A DNA stretch of 64,000 bases, taken from assembly GCF_028471945.1 (NCBI RefSeq), contig NZ_CP110128.1:2778501-2842500 (forward strand), given 5' to 3'. The notes beneath the pieces are model-generated. The model searched no databases, had not been told where the DNA came from, and worked only from the letters and a program-made list of their open reading frames with translations. The position numbers were made by a program, and so were the translations under genes. This DNA comes from Pseudomonas sp. WJP1. GTDB lineage: Bacteria; Pseudomonadota; Gammaproteobacteria; Pseudomonadales; Pseudomonadaceae. Below are positions 34,415 to 45,644 of this stretch, one piece after another. Position 1 is the stretch's first letter. Every line of letters begins with the position of its first letter.

Positions 34415-36976
34415 ATGAATTCCAATGTAGCCAGTTTGAACAAGCTGCAAACGCTGATCGTGATCGGCAATGGCATGGTCGGACATCATTGTGTCGAGCA
34501 GTTGATCGAGCGCGGCGCGCTTGACCGCTATCGGCTGCACGTCTTCAGCGAAGAACCGATGCGTGCCTACGACCGCGTGCATCTGTCCGAATACTTCTCC
34601 GGTCGCGACGCCGAGTCGCTGGCACTCAGTGACGCGGCGCTGTACGAGACGCCCGGCGTCACCTTGCACTTGGGTGTGCCGGTGCTGGAAATCGACCGCG
34701 CCCGGCGCCAGGTGATTACCGCACAAGGCTGCGTTGCCTACGACAAGCTGGTCCTGGCCACCGGTTCTTATCCGTTCGTGCCGCCGATCGAAGGCGCCGA
34801 AGGCGATTCGCGCCTGGTCTATCGCACCCTGGAAGACCTCGATGCCATTCGTGCCGCGGCGGCCAATGCCCGGCGCGGGGTGGTGGTCGGCGGTGGCCTG
34901 CTGGGCCTTGAAGCCGCCAACGCCCTGAAAAGCCTGGGGCTCGAAGCGCACGTGGTGGAATTCGCCCCGCGGCTGATGCCGGTGCAGCTGGATGACCTGG
35001 GTGGGCTGGCGCTCAAGGCGCAGATCGAGCGCCTCGGCGTCGGTGTGCACCTGTCCCGCGCTACGCAGTCGATCAGCGCCGGCGAGCAATACCGCTACCG
35101 GATGAATTTCGCCAACGACGAGTTCCTCGAGACTGACCTGATCGTGTTCTCCGCCGGTATCCGTGCCCAGGACGCGCTGGCCCGGCAATGCGCGCTGGAG
35201 ATCGGCCCGCGCGGTGGCGTGGTGATCGACGACACCTGCGTGAGCTGTGACCCGAACATCTACGCCATCGGTGAATGTGCTTCCTGGAATGGCAGCCTGT
35301 TCGGCCTGGTCGCGCCGGGCTACCAGATGGCCCGCAGTGTCGCAGCACGCCTGTGTGACGACGCCGCCGAGCCGTTCCAGGGCGCCGACATGTCGACCAA
35401 GCTCAAGCTGCTGGGCGTCGACGTTGGCTCCATCGGCGATGCCCACGCCAACACGCCGGGTGCGCGCAGCTATCAGTTCATCGACGAAACGACGGCCAGC
35501 TACCGCCGCCTGGTGGTGGATGCCAGCGGCAAACACGTGCTCGGTGCCGTGCTGATCGGCGACAACAGCTATTACGACACGCTGCTGCAATACATGCAGA
35601 ACGCGATCGCCTTGCCGGCCGAACCGGCCGCGCTGATCCTGCCGTCGTCCGAAGGCGCGCCGACCCTCGGCCCTGGCGCCTTGCCGGAAACGGCCACGGT
35701 CTGCTCGTGCCACAACGTGACCAAGGGCGCCATCTGCTCGGCCATCGACGGCGGTTGCAGCGACCTCGGCCTGCTTAAATCGCAGACCAAGGCCTGCACC
35801 GGTTGCGGTGGTTGCGCCGGGTTGCTCAAGCAAGTCTTCGAACATGAATTGATTGCCCGTGGGGTCAGCGTCGACAAGAGCCTGTGCGAACACTTTGCCT
35901 ACACCCGCCAGGAACTGTATGCGCTGGTGCGGGTAGAAGGGGTGATCACCTTCGAGGAACTGCTGGCCAAGCATGGCCGTGGCCACACCGGTTGCGATGT
36001 GTGCAAGCCGGCGGTGGGCTCGATCCTGGCGTCGTGCTGGAACCAGCCGATCATGGATCCGTCGCTGGTGCCGCTGCAGGACACCAACGACACCTTCATG
36101 GCCAACATGCAGAAAAACGGCACCTATTCCGTCGTGCCGCGCATCCCCGGTGGCGAGATCACCGCTGACAAGCTGATTGCCATTGGCGTGGTAGCGAAGA
36201 AATACGACCTCTACACCAAAATCACCGGCGGCCAGCGCATCGACCTGTTCGGCGCGCAGTTGCATCAGTTGCCGGACATCTGGAGCGAGCTGATTGAAGC
36301 CGGCTTCGAAACCGGCCACGCCTACGGCAAATCGACCCGCACGGTGAAGTCTTGCGTCGGCAGCACCTGGTGCCGCTATGGGGTGCAGGACAGCGTGCAA
36401 ATGGCCCTGACCATCGAAGATCGCTACAAGGGCCTGCGTTCGCCGCACAAGCTCAAGTTCGCGGTGTCCGGTTGCACACGTGAATGCGCCGAGGCGCAAA
36501 GCAAGGACGTCGGCGTGATCGCCACCGAGAAGGGCTGGAACCTCTACATCGCCGGCAACGGCGGCATGCGCCCGCGCCATGCCGAGCTGTTCGCCACCGA
36601 CCTCGATGACGCGACCCTGATCCGCTACATCGACCGCTTCCTGATGTTCTACATCCGCACCGCCGACAAATTGCAGCGCACCTCGGTCTGGCGCGAAAGC
36701 CTGGAAGGCGGCCTGGACTACCTCAAGGACGTGATCATCCACGACAGTCTGGGCCTGGGTGCCGAGCTCGAGTCGCAGATGCAGCTGGTGGTCAATCGCT
36801 ACGAATGCGAGTGGGCCAACGCCCTCAAGGACCCGGAAAAACTCAAGCGCTTCCGGACCTTTGTCAACGATAAACGCCCGGATCCGGACATCCACTTTGT
36901 CCAGGAGCGTGGTCAACGCCGGCCGATCATGGCGGCTGAACTCAACCTGATCCCTGTTACCGAGGAGAGTGTCTGA
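34415..36976 (+). CDS. nirB: assimilatory nitrite reductase large subunit NirB
   Basis: An 853-residue NAD(P)H-nitrite reductase. Domains in order: FAD/NAD pyridine-nucleotide reductase (VIGNGMVGHHC to about residue 320, with VVGGGLLGLEAA), BFD-like [2Fe-2S] domains with CSCHNVTKGAI and CTGCGGC, a ferredoxin-like half-domain, and the sirohaem/[4Fe-4S] domain with KSCVGSTWCRYG and VSGCTRECAEAQ. The ATG at 34415 gives the usual length; the open frame extends upstream to 33932 through the leader terminator and is not coding. It reduces nitrite to ammonium in the cytosol and is coupled to nirD. Confidence 0.95.
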   Translation: MNSNVASLNKLQTLIVIGNGMVGHHCVEQLIERGALDRYRLHVFSEEPMRAYDRVHLSEYFSGRDAESLALSDAALYETPGVTLHLGVPVLEIDRARRQVITAQGCVAYDKLVLATGSYPFVPPIEGAEGDSRLVYRTLEDLDAIRAAAANARRGVVVGGGLLGLEAANALKSLGLEAHVVEFAPRLMPVQLDDLGGLALKAQIERLGVGVHLSRATQSISAGEQYRYRMNFANDEFLETDLIVFSAGIRAQDALARQCALEIGPRGGVVIDDTCVSCDPNIYAIGECASWNGSLFGLVAPGYQMARSVAARLCDDAAEPFQGADMSTKLKLLGVDVGSIGDAHANTPGARSYQFIDETTASYRRLVVDASGKHVLGAVLIGDNSYYDTLLQYMQNAIALPAEPAALILPSSEGAPTLGPGALPETATVCSCHNVTKGAICSAIDGGCSDLGLLKSQTKACTGCGGCAGLLKQVFEHELIARGVSVDKSLCEHFAYTRQELYALVRVEGVITFEELLAKHGRGHTGCDVCKPAVGSILASCWNQPIMDPSLVPLQDTNDTFMANMQKNGTYSVVPRIPGGEITADKLIAIGVVAKKYDLYTKITGGQRIDLFGAQLHQLPDIWSELIEAGFETGHAYGKSTRTVKSCVGSTWCRYGVQDSVQMALTIEDRYKGLRSPHKLKFAVSGCTRECAEAQSKDVGVIATEKGWNLYIAGNGGMRPRHAELFATDLDDATLIRYIDRFLMFYIRTADKLQRTSVWRESLEGGLDYLKDVIIHDSLGLGAELESQMQLVVNRYECEWANALKDPEKLKRFRTFVNDKRPDPDIHFVQERGQRRPIMAAELNLIPVTEESV

Positions 36977-37350
36977 TGAACCCGTCCAATACCCAACGCG
37001 TTGAAGCCCGTGCGTCTGTCGTCTGGCAATCGGTGTGCAGCCAGCAGGACCTGGTGAATGACTCCGGTGTGGTGGTGTGGCTGGACGGTGCCCAGGTGGC
37101 GCTGTTCTACCTGCCGGGCATGCAGGGCAAGAATCTCTATGCCATTGACAACCACGACCCGCAATCGGGGGCCAATGTCATCGGCCGCGGACTGGTCGGC
37201 AGCATCAAGGGCGACCTGGTCGTTGCCTCACCCATTTACAAGCAGCATTTTCGTCTTGAAGACGGCAGTTGCCTGGAGTACCCGCAACAGCGCTTGCGGG
37301 TCTGGCCGGTGCGGTTGAACGAAGGGCTGGTGGAAGTCGGGGTGGCCTGA
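36976..37350 (+). CDS. nirD: nitrite reductase small subunit NirD
   Basis: A 124-residue Rieske-like small subunit. It has the fold pattern DSGVVVWLDGAQVALFYLPGMQGKNLYAIDNHDPQSGANVIGRGLVG, with the cluster-binding Cys/His pairs of true Rieske proteins missing, as usual in NirD. It starts in a TGATG overlap with nirB and completes the nitrite reductase. Confidence 0.93.
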   Translation: MNPSNTQRVEARASVVWQSVCSQQDLVNDSGVVVWLDGAQVALFYLPGMQGKNLYAIDNHDPQSGANVIGRGLVGSIKGDLVVASPIYKQHFRLEDGSCLEYPQQRLRVWPVRLNEGLVEVGVA

Positions 37351-37381
37351 CGTTGTACGCCATTCACATCAGGAGACGGAC

Positions 37382-37822
37382 ATGAAGACAGCCGCACAGT
37401 TGCTCAAGCTCAAGGTCGTGGAAAACCAGCAGGTGCACAGCATCGCACCGGACGCCATGGTGCTGGAGGCCGTGCAGAAAATGGCCGAAAAGAACGTGGG
37501 TGCATTGCCGGTGATCGAGAAGGGCCAGGTCGTCGGGGTGATCAGCGAGCGCGACTATGCGCGCAAGGTGGTGCTGCTGGGACGTTCGTCAGTCGGCACG
37601 CCGGTCAGGGCCATCATGAGCTCGCCGGTGGTCACGGCCGACAGCCAACAGAGCATCGAGCACTGCATGGCGGTCATGACGGACAGCCATTTGCGCCACC
37701 TGCCGGTGGTGGAGAACGGTGAGCTGATCGGGTTGCTGTCGATTGGCGATCTGGTCAAGGAAGCCATTGTCGAGCAGGCCGACCTGATTCGCCAGTTTGA
37801 ACATTACATTCGCGGGCACTGA
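37382..37822 (+). CDS. tandem CBS-domain protein
   Basis: A 146-residue cytosolic protein made of two CBS domains, about residues 8-65 (SIAPDAMVLEAVQKMAEKNVGALPVIEKGQVVGVISERDYAR) and 75-135 (TADSQQSIEHCMAVMTDSHLRHLPVVENGELIGLLSIGDLV). Such stand-alone pairs bind adenosine nucleotides and act as energy sensors for partner proteins. It follows nirBD by 31 bases on the same strand and may share their transcript; a terminator follows. Confidence 0.9.
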   Translation: MKTAAQLLKLKVVENQQVHSIAPDAMVLEAVQKMAEKNVGALPVIEKGQVVGVISERDYARKVVLLGRSSVGTPVRAIMSSPVVTADSQQSIEHCMAVMTDSHLRHLPVVENGELIGLLSIGDLVKEAIVEQADLIRQFEHYIRGH

Positions 37823-37852
37823 GACAAACTGTTTATCAGCGCAACTCAAAGG

Positions 37853-37894
37853 GGACGGATGGGCGGGTAGACGCCAATTCGTCCGCTTTTTTTT
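37853..37894 (+). terminator. intrinsic terminator after the CBS-domain gene
   Basis: GGACGGAT-GGGCG pairs with CGCC-AATTCGTCC and is followed by a run of eight T residues. Confidence 0.8.
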
Positions 37895-37910
37895 CGGGGT
37901 CACCCGAATA

Positions 37911-38342
37911 TCAGAACTTGAACGCCTGTCGTCCTACCAGTAGCCATTTTCCGCTCTGTTTTTGCCAGATCTGGAAGTTCTCGATTTCCGTCGGGACCAC
38001 CTCGGTGCCTTTGAGGGCCTGGGCCGAGAAGTGGTGGCGAACCAAGGCAACATCGCCGGAAACGGTGATGGTCTGGTTTTGCATCTCAAGGGTCTTGAAA
38101 GCACTTTTGCCGGTTTCGATATCGGCGATGAATTGCTGCTTGTCCTGGATCTTGCCGCTGGAATGGCCGTAGGTGAGGTTTTCGGCGGTCAACGCGTTCA
38201 GCTCGGCAATGTCCTTGTGCAGCATCGCCTGGGTCAAGTGATCGACGGCTTGTGCCACGTCCTTGTCCCCGGCAGCCGGGGTCGCGGCGGCGTAGCAGCT
38301 GAACAGGCACAGAAAACCAATCAGCATTTTTGTTTTTTTCAT
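37911..38342 (-). CDS. exported NTF2-like (DUF4440/SnoaL) protein
   Basis: A 143-residue protein with a Sec signal peptide (MKKTKMLIGFLCLFSCYAAA) and an NTF2-like cone fold: VAQAVDHLTQAMLHKDIAELNALTAENLTYGHSSGKIQDKQQFIADIE, then DVALVRHHFSAQ and NFQIWQKQSGKWLLVGRQAF. The start at 38342 has AGGA upstream and gives the signal peptide. Such proteins bind small ligands in a pocket; the ligand is unknown. It is convergent with the CBS-domain gene and divergent from the YjdF gene. Confidence 0.85.
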   Translation of the reverse strand: MKKTKMLIGFLCLFSCYAAATPAAGDKDVAQAVDHLTQAMLHKDIAELNALTAENLTYGHSSGKIQDKQQFIADIETGKSAFKTLEMQNQTITVSGDVALVRHHFSAQALKGTEVVPTEIENFQIWQKQSGKWLLVGRQAFKF

Positions 38343-38514
38343 GAGGATTCCTTGTTGTTGTGGGTGATCTGATTGACGAGCTTGAGGTGCATCATCAGTC
38401 ATCGTACAACATAGCATGCAAGGTCAGAAAAAAGCGAACTTGCGGCGAAGGCACATCTCGAAGTTAAAAGCCCGTATGGAATCTGCAATTCAAGGGTATC
38501 GGGGAGTTCAAATC

Positions 38515-39189
38515 ATGCAGCCCAAGGAACATCCGCGATTCGAATTGACGCTGCTGATCGTGTTTGTGCTTATCGTCATTGCATTGGGCTATTCCCCGCG
38601 CAGCCGGGTGGATTGGGCGCTTGAGAACCTGCTGGCGCTGCTGCTGGTGGGGACGTTGGTGGCTAGCTATCGCCATTTTCGCCTGTCGGCGGCGTCCCTT
38701 GCGCTGGTGTTCGTTTTCTTGTGCATTCACGAACTGGGGGCGCATTACACCTATTCCCTGGTGCCTTACGATCGGTGGTGTTCGACCTTAACCGGCGTCA
38801 GTTTCGACAAGAGCCTTGGCCTGCACCGTAACCACTACGACCGCCTGGTTCACCTGAGTTACGGGCTGTTGATGGCCTGGCCGATCCGCGAAGTGCTGCT
38901 GCGGCTGACGCCGTTGCGCGGGCGCTGGCTGTTTTTCATGGCCCTGAACATCATCCTGTCGACCTCGGCCGTTTATGAGCTGGTGGAATGGATCGGTGGG
39001 GCCTACCTGGGCGACGACACGGCAAAAGCCTTCGTCGGCGCGCAAAACGACCCGTGGGATTCACAAAAGGACATGGCCCTGGCGGTTGCTGGTGCTTTCG
39101 TCAGCCTGCTATTGGTTTCCCTGCGCAATACGGCAGAAAACGCCGGATTACCTACCGCATGTCGAAAAAACAGGAATCAGTTGGGATAG
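38515..39189 (+). CDS. YjdF-type inner-membrane protein (DUF2238)
   Basis: A 224-residue membrane protein with about five or six spans, matching the YjdF/DUF2238 family in motifs CIHELGAHYTYSLVPYD, LGLHRNHYDRLVHLSYGLLMAWP and STSAVYELVEWIGG...QNDPWDSQKDMALAVAGA. These hold conserved His, Asp and Glu residues that could bind metal. The start at 38515 has GGGAG nine bases upstream. The function of the family is not known. Confidence 0.85.
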   Translation: MQPKEHPRFELTLLIVFVLIVIALGYSPRSRVDWALENLLALLLVGTLVASYRHFRLSAASLALVFVFLCIHELGAHYTYSLVPYDRWCSTLTGVSFDKSLGLHRNHYDRLVHLSYGLLMAWPIREVLLRLTPLRGRWLFFMALNIILSTSAVYELVEWIGGAYLGDDTAKAFVGAQNDPWDSQKDMALAVAGAFVSLLLVSLRNTAENAGLPTACRKNRNQLG

Positions 39190-39286
39190 GCTTCAATTAC
39201 CGGACAGACACGTCGATAACCTCTTGAGATGCCATTCGCGGTGGCCGTTGGCCAACCAACATACGTGCCAGGAGAGGAACCACAGA

Positions 39287-40900
39287 GTGTCCATAAAACT
39301 GCGTTTACTGTTGTTGATCGGGACGGGGTTGCTGACCGCGTTGATCATGAGCCTGGTCGGTTACCTGGGGACTGCCCGGCTGGCGGATGCGGTGCAAGAC
39401 AACGACATCGGCATGAGCGTGCTGCGCAATCACCTTGAAGCCGACATGATGCACGACGCCCTGCGCGCCGACGTGCTGGCGGCGATGCTGGTGGGGCTGG
39501 GCAAAAGCACCAGCAGCAAGGCCGAGGTACGTGGCTCTATCGATGAACACGCCGCGCATTTTCGTGAAGTGCTGGGTGAAAACCTCAAGCTGGCGGTGAA
39601 CGACAGCCTCAAGGACGCCCTGAACCAGATCAAGCCGAGCCTCGACACCTACATCAGTGCCGCCGAGCGCATGGTGGTCCTGGCACTGGAAAACCCCGAG
39701 GCCGCGCAACAGCAATTGGCCGCCTTCAACAGCGCGTTCAGCCAGCTGGAGGCACAGATGGCGGCCCTCAGCGAGCGCATTGAACACAACACCCAGCAGA
39801 CCAGCCAAGGCACAACGCAAGCCATCAGTAACGCCAACCTGACCTTGGGCGGCGTACTGGTCGCCAGCCTGGTGTTGCTGCTGGTCCAGGGACGCTGGGT
39901 GATCCTGAGCATCATGAGCCCGCTGCGGGCGGCCAGCCGCATCGCCGAGCGCATCGCCCATGGCAACCTGAGCGAGACGATTGTCGAGCCCGAGTACAAG
40001 GACGAAGCCAGCACCCTGATTCGCAGCCTGGCGACCATGCAGCGTGATCTGCGCGGCATGATCGAAGTGGTGCGCAGCAACGCCCATGGCGTCAGCGGCA
40101 TGAGCACTCGACTGAGCGATGGCTGTCACCAGGTGGCCGGCAGCAGCCAGCAGCAAAGCACGGCCGCCAGCACCATGGCCGCCGCTGCCAGCGAAATGAC
40201 CGCGAGCATCGAGGAAATCACCCGGCATGCCGAACGCGCGCTGGACATGGCCAACCAGGCCGAGGCGCTGGCCAAGGATGGCGGGCGGGTGATCCATCAG
40301 GTGGTCAGCGACATGGACGGCATCGCCCGTTCGGCGCAGCAGTCAGCGCAGGTGATCCGCACGCTGGACAAGGAATCCGAAGGGATTTTCAGCATCATCC
40401 AGGTGATCAAGGGCATCGCCGACCAGACCAACCTGCTGGCGCTCAACGCCGCCATCGAGGCCGCCCGCGCAGGCGAGCAGGGGCGTGGTTTTGCCGTGGT
40501 GGCCGACGAGGTGCGCAGCCTGGCGGGCCTCACCAGTGCCTCCACCCAGGAAATCGCCGCCATGGTCTCGCGCATCCAGCAAAGTACCCACCAGGCGGTG
40601 ATCAGCATGGAGGAGGGCGTGGCCCAGGTCGACAAAGGCATGGCCGTGACCGCCGACGTCGAGCGCGCCATCCGCGAAATCCTCGAGGCCACGCTCAACA
40701 CCACGCAACTGGTCAACGACATCAGCCGCACCATCGGCGAGCAGAGCCTGGCCAGCAATGAAATCGCCCATCAGGTGGAGATGATCGCCGGCATGTCGGA
40801 AGGCAACAGCAAGGTGATTGGGCAGACGGCTTTGACGACGGATGAGTTGTCTTCGCTGGCGGGGAAACTGTCGCAGTCGGTGGATCGCTTTCGGCTTTGA
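39287..40900 (+). CDS. methyl-accepting chemotaxis protein
   Basis: A 537-residue chemoreceptor. It has a first membrane span (LRLLLLIGTGLLTALIMSLVGYL), a periplasmic four-helix-bundle sensor domain of about 150 residues, a second span (LTLGGVLVASLVLLLVQGRWVIL), a HAMP domain and the cytoplasmic signalling domain with the hairpin tip GIADQTNLLALNAAIEAARAGEQGRGFAVVADEVRSLA. The start is a GTG at 39287 preceded by GGAGAGGA; the open frame upstream runs through the YjdF gene and is not coding. The ligand is unknown, and no CheR/CheB-binding pentapeptide is seen at its end. Confidence 0.93.
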   Translation: MSIKLRLLLLIGTGLLTALIMSLVGYLGTARLADAVQDNDIGMSVLRNHLEADMMHDALRADVLAAMLVGLGKSTSSKAEVRGSIDEHAAHFREVLGENLKLAVNDSLKDALNQIKPSLDTYISAAERMVVLALENPEAAQQQLAAFNSAFSQLEAQMAALSERIEHNTQQTSQGTTQAISNANLTLGGVLVASLVLLLVQGRWVILSIMSPLRAASRIAERIAHGNLSETIVEPEYKDEASTLIRSLATMQRDLRGMIEVVRSNAHGVSGMSTRLSDGCHQVAGSSQQQSTAASTMAAAASEMTASIEEITRHAERALDMANQAEALAKDGGRVIHQVVSDMDGIARSAQQSAQVIRTLDKESEGIFSIIQVIKGIADQTNLLALNAAIEAARAGEQGRGFAVVADEVRSLAGLTSASTQEIAAMVSRIQQSTHQAVISMEEGVAQVDKGMAVTADVERAIREILEATLNTTQLVNDISRTIGEQSLASNEIAHQVEMIAGMSEGNSKVIGQTALTTDELSSLAGKLSQSVDRFRL

Positions 40901-40933
40901 TACATCCTTTTATTTTGCGCTGCCTTTAGGGCC

Positions 40934-41002
40934 CCATCGCGAGCAGGCTCACTCCTACATTTGGAATGCATTCCATTGTAGGAGTGAGCCTGCTCGCGAT
41001 GG
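40934..41002. repeat. REP pair between the chemoreceptor gene and ilvD
   Basis: CCATCGCGAGCAGGCTCACTCC and its inverse GGAGTGAGCCTGCTCGCGATGG flank a short spacer. It lies between the convergent stop codons at 40900 and 41033. Confidence 0.85.
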
Positions 41003-41032
41003 CAACAGACCAGACAACACAAACCCAGAGTC

Positions 41033-42715
<1,683 letters not shown>

Positions 42716-42764
42716 GGCTGTTCCCCACATGTTTATCCGATGACCTGTGAGTATAGTCACCACC

Positions 42765-42850
42765 TGTAGGAGCCAGGCTTGCCGGCGAAGGCGTCCGAAA
42801 GCCCAGCGCAATGTTCAAGGACGCCTTCGCCGGCAAGCCTGGCTCCTACA
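42765..42850. repeat. REP pair upstream of ilvD
   Basis: TGTAGGAGCCAGGCTTGCC and the inverse ending in CTCCTACA, around a GAAGGCGTCC/GGACGCCTTC inner stem. It lies about 50 bases upstream of the ilvD start. In the rest of the gap 42716-43174 I see no gene or clear signal apart from the mqo upstream region. Confidence 0.85.
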
Positions 42851-43174
42851 AGGCCCTGCGCCAACAGATCCATCACCCGCGGGCCGGCCTTGTCGTGATA
42901 TTCTTGGCAACAACTTGGTTTGATCTATTCAGTTTTCCTGTCCTCGAGACGGGCGAGCAGAATCACTGTCGCTCAAGTAGCTGAAGCCAAAAAAGATAAA
43001 AAGTCAGTTCAGTAGGGACATATAACTGGGGTCGATGCAGTCAGTCGGCCTTGTGTGCCCACCTTCCAGCCGTCATGTGCGAGAACCTGCGGCAGACTTG
43101 CCTGAATGCCGTAAAACAAGCGGCTCGCGATTGCAGTTGGAAGGGTGGATGGCGTTTTATCATAGGTGCTACAG

Positions 43175-44818
43175 ATGTTTAAGAAAGTGAACACGGCCCT
43201 GCTGGGGCTGGCCTTGTCGTTGGGGATGACGACAGCCCAGGCCGAAGAGGCCAAGAAAGTCGACGTGCTGTTGATCGGCGGCGGCATCATGAGCGCAACC
43301 CTCGGTGTGTGGCTCAATGAGCTGGAACCCGGTACTTCGATGGAAATGATCGAGCGCCTGGACGGCGTCGCCCAGGAAAGCTCCAACGGTTGGAACAACG
43401 CCGGTACCGGTCACTCCGCCCTGGCCGAGTTGAACTACACCCCGGAAGACGACAAGGGCAATGTCTCGATCCCGAAAGCCGTTGAAATCAACGAAGCCTT
43501 TCAGATCTCCCGTCAGTTCTGGGCCTGGCAGGTTCAGCAAGGCGTGCTGAAGAACCCGCGTTCGTTCATCAACTCCACACCGCACATGAGCTTCGTGTGG
43601 GGCGATGACAACATCAAGTTCCTGAAAAAGCGCTACGAAGCCCTGCAAGCGAGCCCGCTGTTCGCCGGCATGCAGTACTCCGAAGACCCGGCTGTGATCA
43701 AGAAGTGGGTCCCGCTGATGATGGAAGGGCGTGACCCGAACCAGAAAATCGCGGCCACCTGGTCTCCGATCGGTACCGACGTGAACTTTGGCGAAATCAC
43801 CCGCCAGTTCGTTGCTCACCTGCAAACCACGCCGAAATTCGACTTGAAGCTGTCCAGCGAAGTGCAGGACATCACCAAGAACGCCGATGGCAGCTGGCGC
43901 GTCAGCTACAAAAACCTGAAAGACGGCAGCAAGTCCGAAACCGACGCCAAGTTCGTGTTCATCGGTGCCGGCGGCGGTGCTTTGCACCTGCTGCAGAAGT
44001 CCGGCATCCCAGAAGCCAAGGAATACGCAGGCTTCCCGGTAGGCGGCTCGTTCCTGGTGACCGAGAACCCGACCCTCGCCGAACAACACCTGGCCAAGGC
44101 CTACGGCAAGGCTTCGGTTGGCGCACCGCCGATGTCGGTTCCGCACCTGGACACCCGTGTCCTGGATGGCAAGCGCGTGATCCTGTTTGGCCCATTCGCC
44201 ACCTTCAGCACCAAGTTCCTCAAGGAAGGTTCGTACCTGGACCTGCTGACCACCACCACCACGCACAACGTGTGGCCAATGACCAAGGTCGGCATCAAGG
44301 AATACCCGCTGGTCGAGTACCTTGCCGGTCAACTGATGCTGTCGGACGAAGACCGCCTCAACGCCCTGAAGGAATACTTCCCGAATGCCAAGGCCGAAGA
44401 CTGGCGCCTGTGGCAAGCCGGCCAGCGCGTGCAGATCATCAAGCGTGACGAAGCCGCCGGTGGCGTGCTGAAACTGGGCACCGAAATCGTCGCTTCGCAA
44501 GACGGCACCATCGCCGGCCTGCTGGGCGCGTCCCCAGGCGCTTCGACCGCCGCACCGATCATGCTGACCGTGCTGCAGAAAGTGTTCAAGGACAAGGTCG
44601 CGACCCCGGCCTGGCAGGAAAAGCTGCATCAAATCGTGCCGAGCTACGGCACCCAGCTCAACGCCAGCCCTGAAAAGGTTGCCGAGGAATGGGCCTACAC
44701 CGCCAAGGTGCTGGAACTGACCCCGCCACCTGCGATCGGCCAGGCTGTTGCTCCGGCTGTCGAGGCTGAGAAAGCCAAGGCACCGAAAGAGAATGCTGCG
44801 GCGGACATGGCGCTGTAA
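43175..44818 (+). CDS. mqo: malate:quinone oxidoreductase Mqo
   Basis: A 547-residue FAD enzyme that oxidises malate to oxaloacetate and passes electrons to ubiquinone. The FAD motif is [23 protein letters not shown], with [24 protein letters not shown] as the family signature. The N-terminus ([25 protein letters not shown]) looks like a signal peptide. The C-terminus has a tail rich in Ala, Pro and Lys after residue 515 or so. A strong terminator follows. Start set at the ATG 43175; a GTG three codons upstream is possible. Confidence 0.95.
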   Translation: MFKKVNTALLGLALSLGMTTAQAEEAKKVDVLLIGGGIMSATLGVWLNELEPGTSMEMIERLDGVAQESSNGWNNAGTGHSALAELNYTPEDDKGNVSIPKAVEINEAFQISRQFWAWQVQQGVLKNPRSFINSTPHMSFVWGDDNIKFLKKRYEALQASPLFAGMQYSEDPAVIKKWVPLMMEGRDPNQKIAATWSPIGTDVNFGEITRQFVAHLQTTPKFDLKLSSEVQDITKNADGSWRVSYKNLKDGSKSETDAKFVFIGAGGGALHLLQKSGIPEAKEYAGFPVGGSFLVTENPTLAEQHLAKAYGKASVGAPPMSVPHLDTRVLDGKRVILFGPFATFSTKFLKEGSYLDLLTTTTTHNVWPMTKVGIKEYPLVEYLAGQLMLSDEDRLNALKEYFPNAKAEDWRLWQAGQRVQIIKRDEAAGGVLKLGTEIVASQDGTIAGLLGASPGASTAAPIMLTVLQKVFKDKVATPAWQEKLHQIVPSYGTQLNASPEKVAEEWAYTAKVLELTPPPAIGQAVAPAVEAEKAKAPKENAAADMAL

Positions 44819-44832
44819 CTGAGCGCCTGAGC

Positions 44833-44873
44833 AAAAAGCCCACTGAGCCAGGGATGGCCAGTGGGCTTTTTTG
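44833..44873 (+). terminator. intrinsic terminator after mqo
   Basis: AAAGCCCACTG pairs with CAGTGGGCTTT, followed by T6. The flanking A and T runs would allow action in both directions. Confidence 0.85.
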
Positions 44874-45012
44874 TATCCCCTGTCTGTTTCATCTGATCCG
44901 TATTTTTCATCGCTTTCTGACGCTGTAATGCAATCAGCCAGAGCCCCACAATGACGGCAAATTGCGCAGCGGTAGCCGCGGTGCACCGCACTTTCGAAAT
45001 GTAGGAGGCTCT

Positions 45013-45096
45013 ATGGGCAAGATGGCGATTTTCCTCGGTGGTTTTCTGGTGTTGACCATTCTGATTGGCGTGCTGGCAACGATTTCGCCAGTGTGA
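45013..45096 (+). CDS. small membrane protein, 27 residues
   Basis: ATG at 45013 with a strong Shine-Dalgarno sequence (AGGAGG) six bases upstream opens a 27-codon frame ending at TGA 45094-45096. The product is a single hydrophobic helix, starting MGKMAIFLGG and ending GVLATISPV, with one Lys near the N-terminus as the likely inner side. The strong ribosome site and clean helix argue for a real small inner-membrane protein. Function unknown. It lies between mqo and a convergent lipoprotein gene. Confidence 0.55.
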   Translation: MGKMAIFLGGFLVLTILIGVLATISPV

Positions 45097-45115
45097 GGCC
45101 AGCGGGTACAAGCGC

Positions 45116-45568
45116 CTACTTCGCCGGGGCTTGTTGCTTGATGTTCCCGCAGAAAATATCGACGTTGCCGTCAGTCGCAGCGGTTCGCACGACGATGTGA
45201 TAGTCACCGGCCAGCAACACAGGCAGGGCCACGGGCACGCTTCTGGAGAACGTCCAGCCGCGAATCGGTTGGCGTTCGGTGTTGACCTTGTCATTCATGG
45301 CATACGCGACAGGGCCGGGTTGCTCGCAGCTGCCTTTGTTGATGAAGCTGTAGAGGCGCAGGGGCAGGGCGGCGCCGCTTGGAACGCCGCTGATGAAGAA
45401 ACTGAGTCCGGTTTGCTGGTCCCATTCGGACAATGCGACATTGCCGATCTGCCCGGTGTTTTGCCGGGTGGCAACCAGGGTGACCGACACGCTCTCCCTG
45501 GATGAGGTGGCGCAGCCGAACAGGCTGGCGCCAATGATTAGCGCCGCCAGTGAATGTCTGAGCTTCAT
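45116..45568 (-). CDS. putative lipoprotein
   Basis: A 150-residue protein with a lipoprotein signal peptide and lipobox SLFGC near residue 19. The mature part is beta-rich (VSVTLVATRQNTGQIGNVALSEWDQQTGLSFFISG, and YHIVVRTAATDGNVDIFCGN) with two cysteines that could form a disulfide. I do not recognise the family. It is convergent with the small membrane protein gene; the PaaI-type thioesterase gene lies upstream on the same strand. Confidence 0.75.
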   Translation of the reverse strand: MKLRHSLAALIIGASLFGCATSSRESVSVTLVATRQNTGQIGNVALSEWDQQTGLSFFISGVPSGAALPLRLYSFINKGSCEQPGPVAYAMNDKVNTERQPIRGWTFSRSVPVALPVLLAGDYHIVVRTAATDGNVDIFCGNIKQQAPAK

Positions 45569-45644
45569 GGCCAAACTCCTGTGGTGAATAACGGCAAGTG
45601 GAGATTAGCGGGTATAGCTCATTTATCGAGTGCTCGCGGCACAC

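Noticed and set aside
34397..36916. An 839-codon open frame antisense to nirB
   Set aside because: Composition is rich in His, Gln and Ala as in antisense shadows, and nirB on the other strand is certain.
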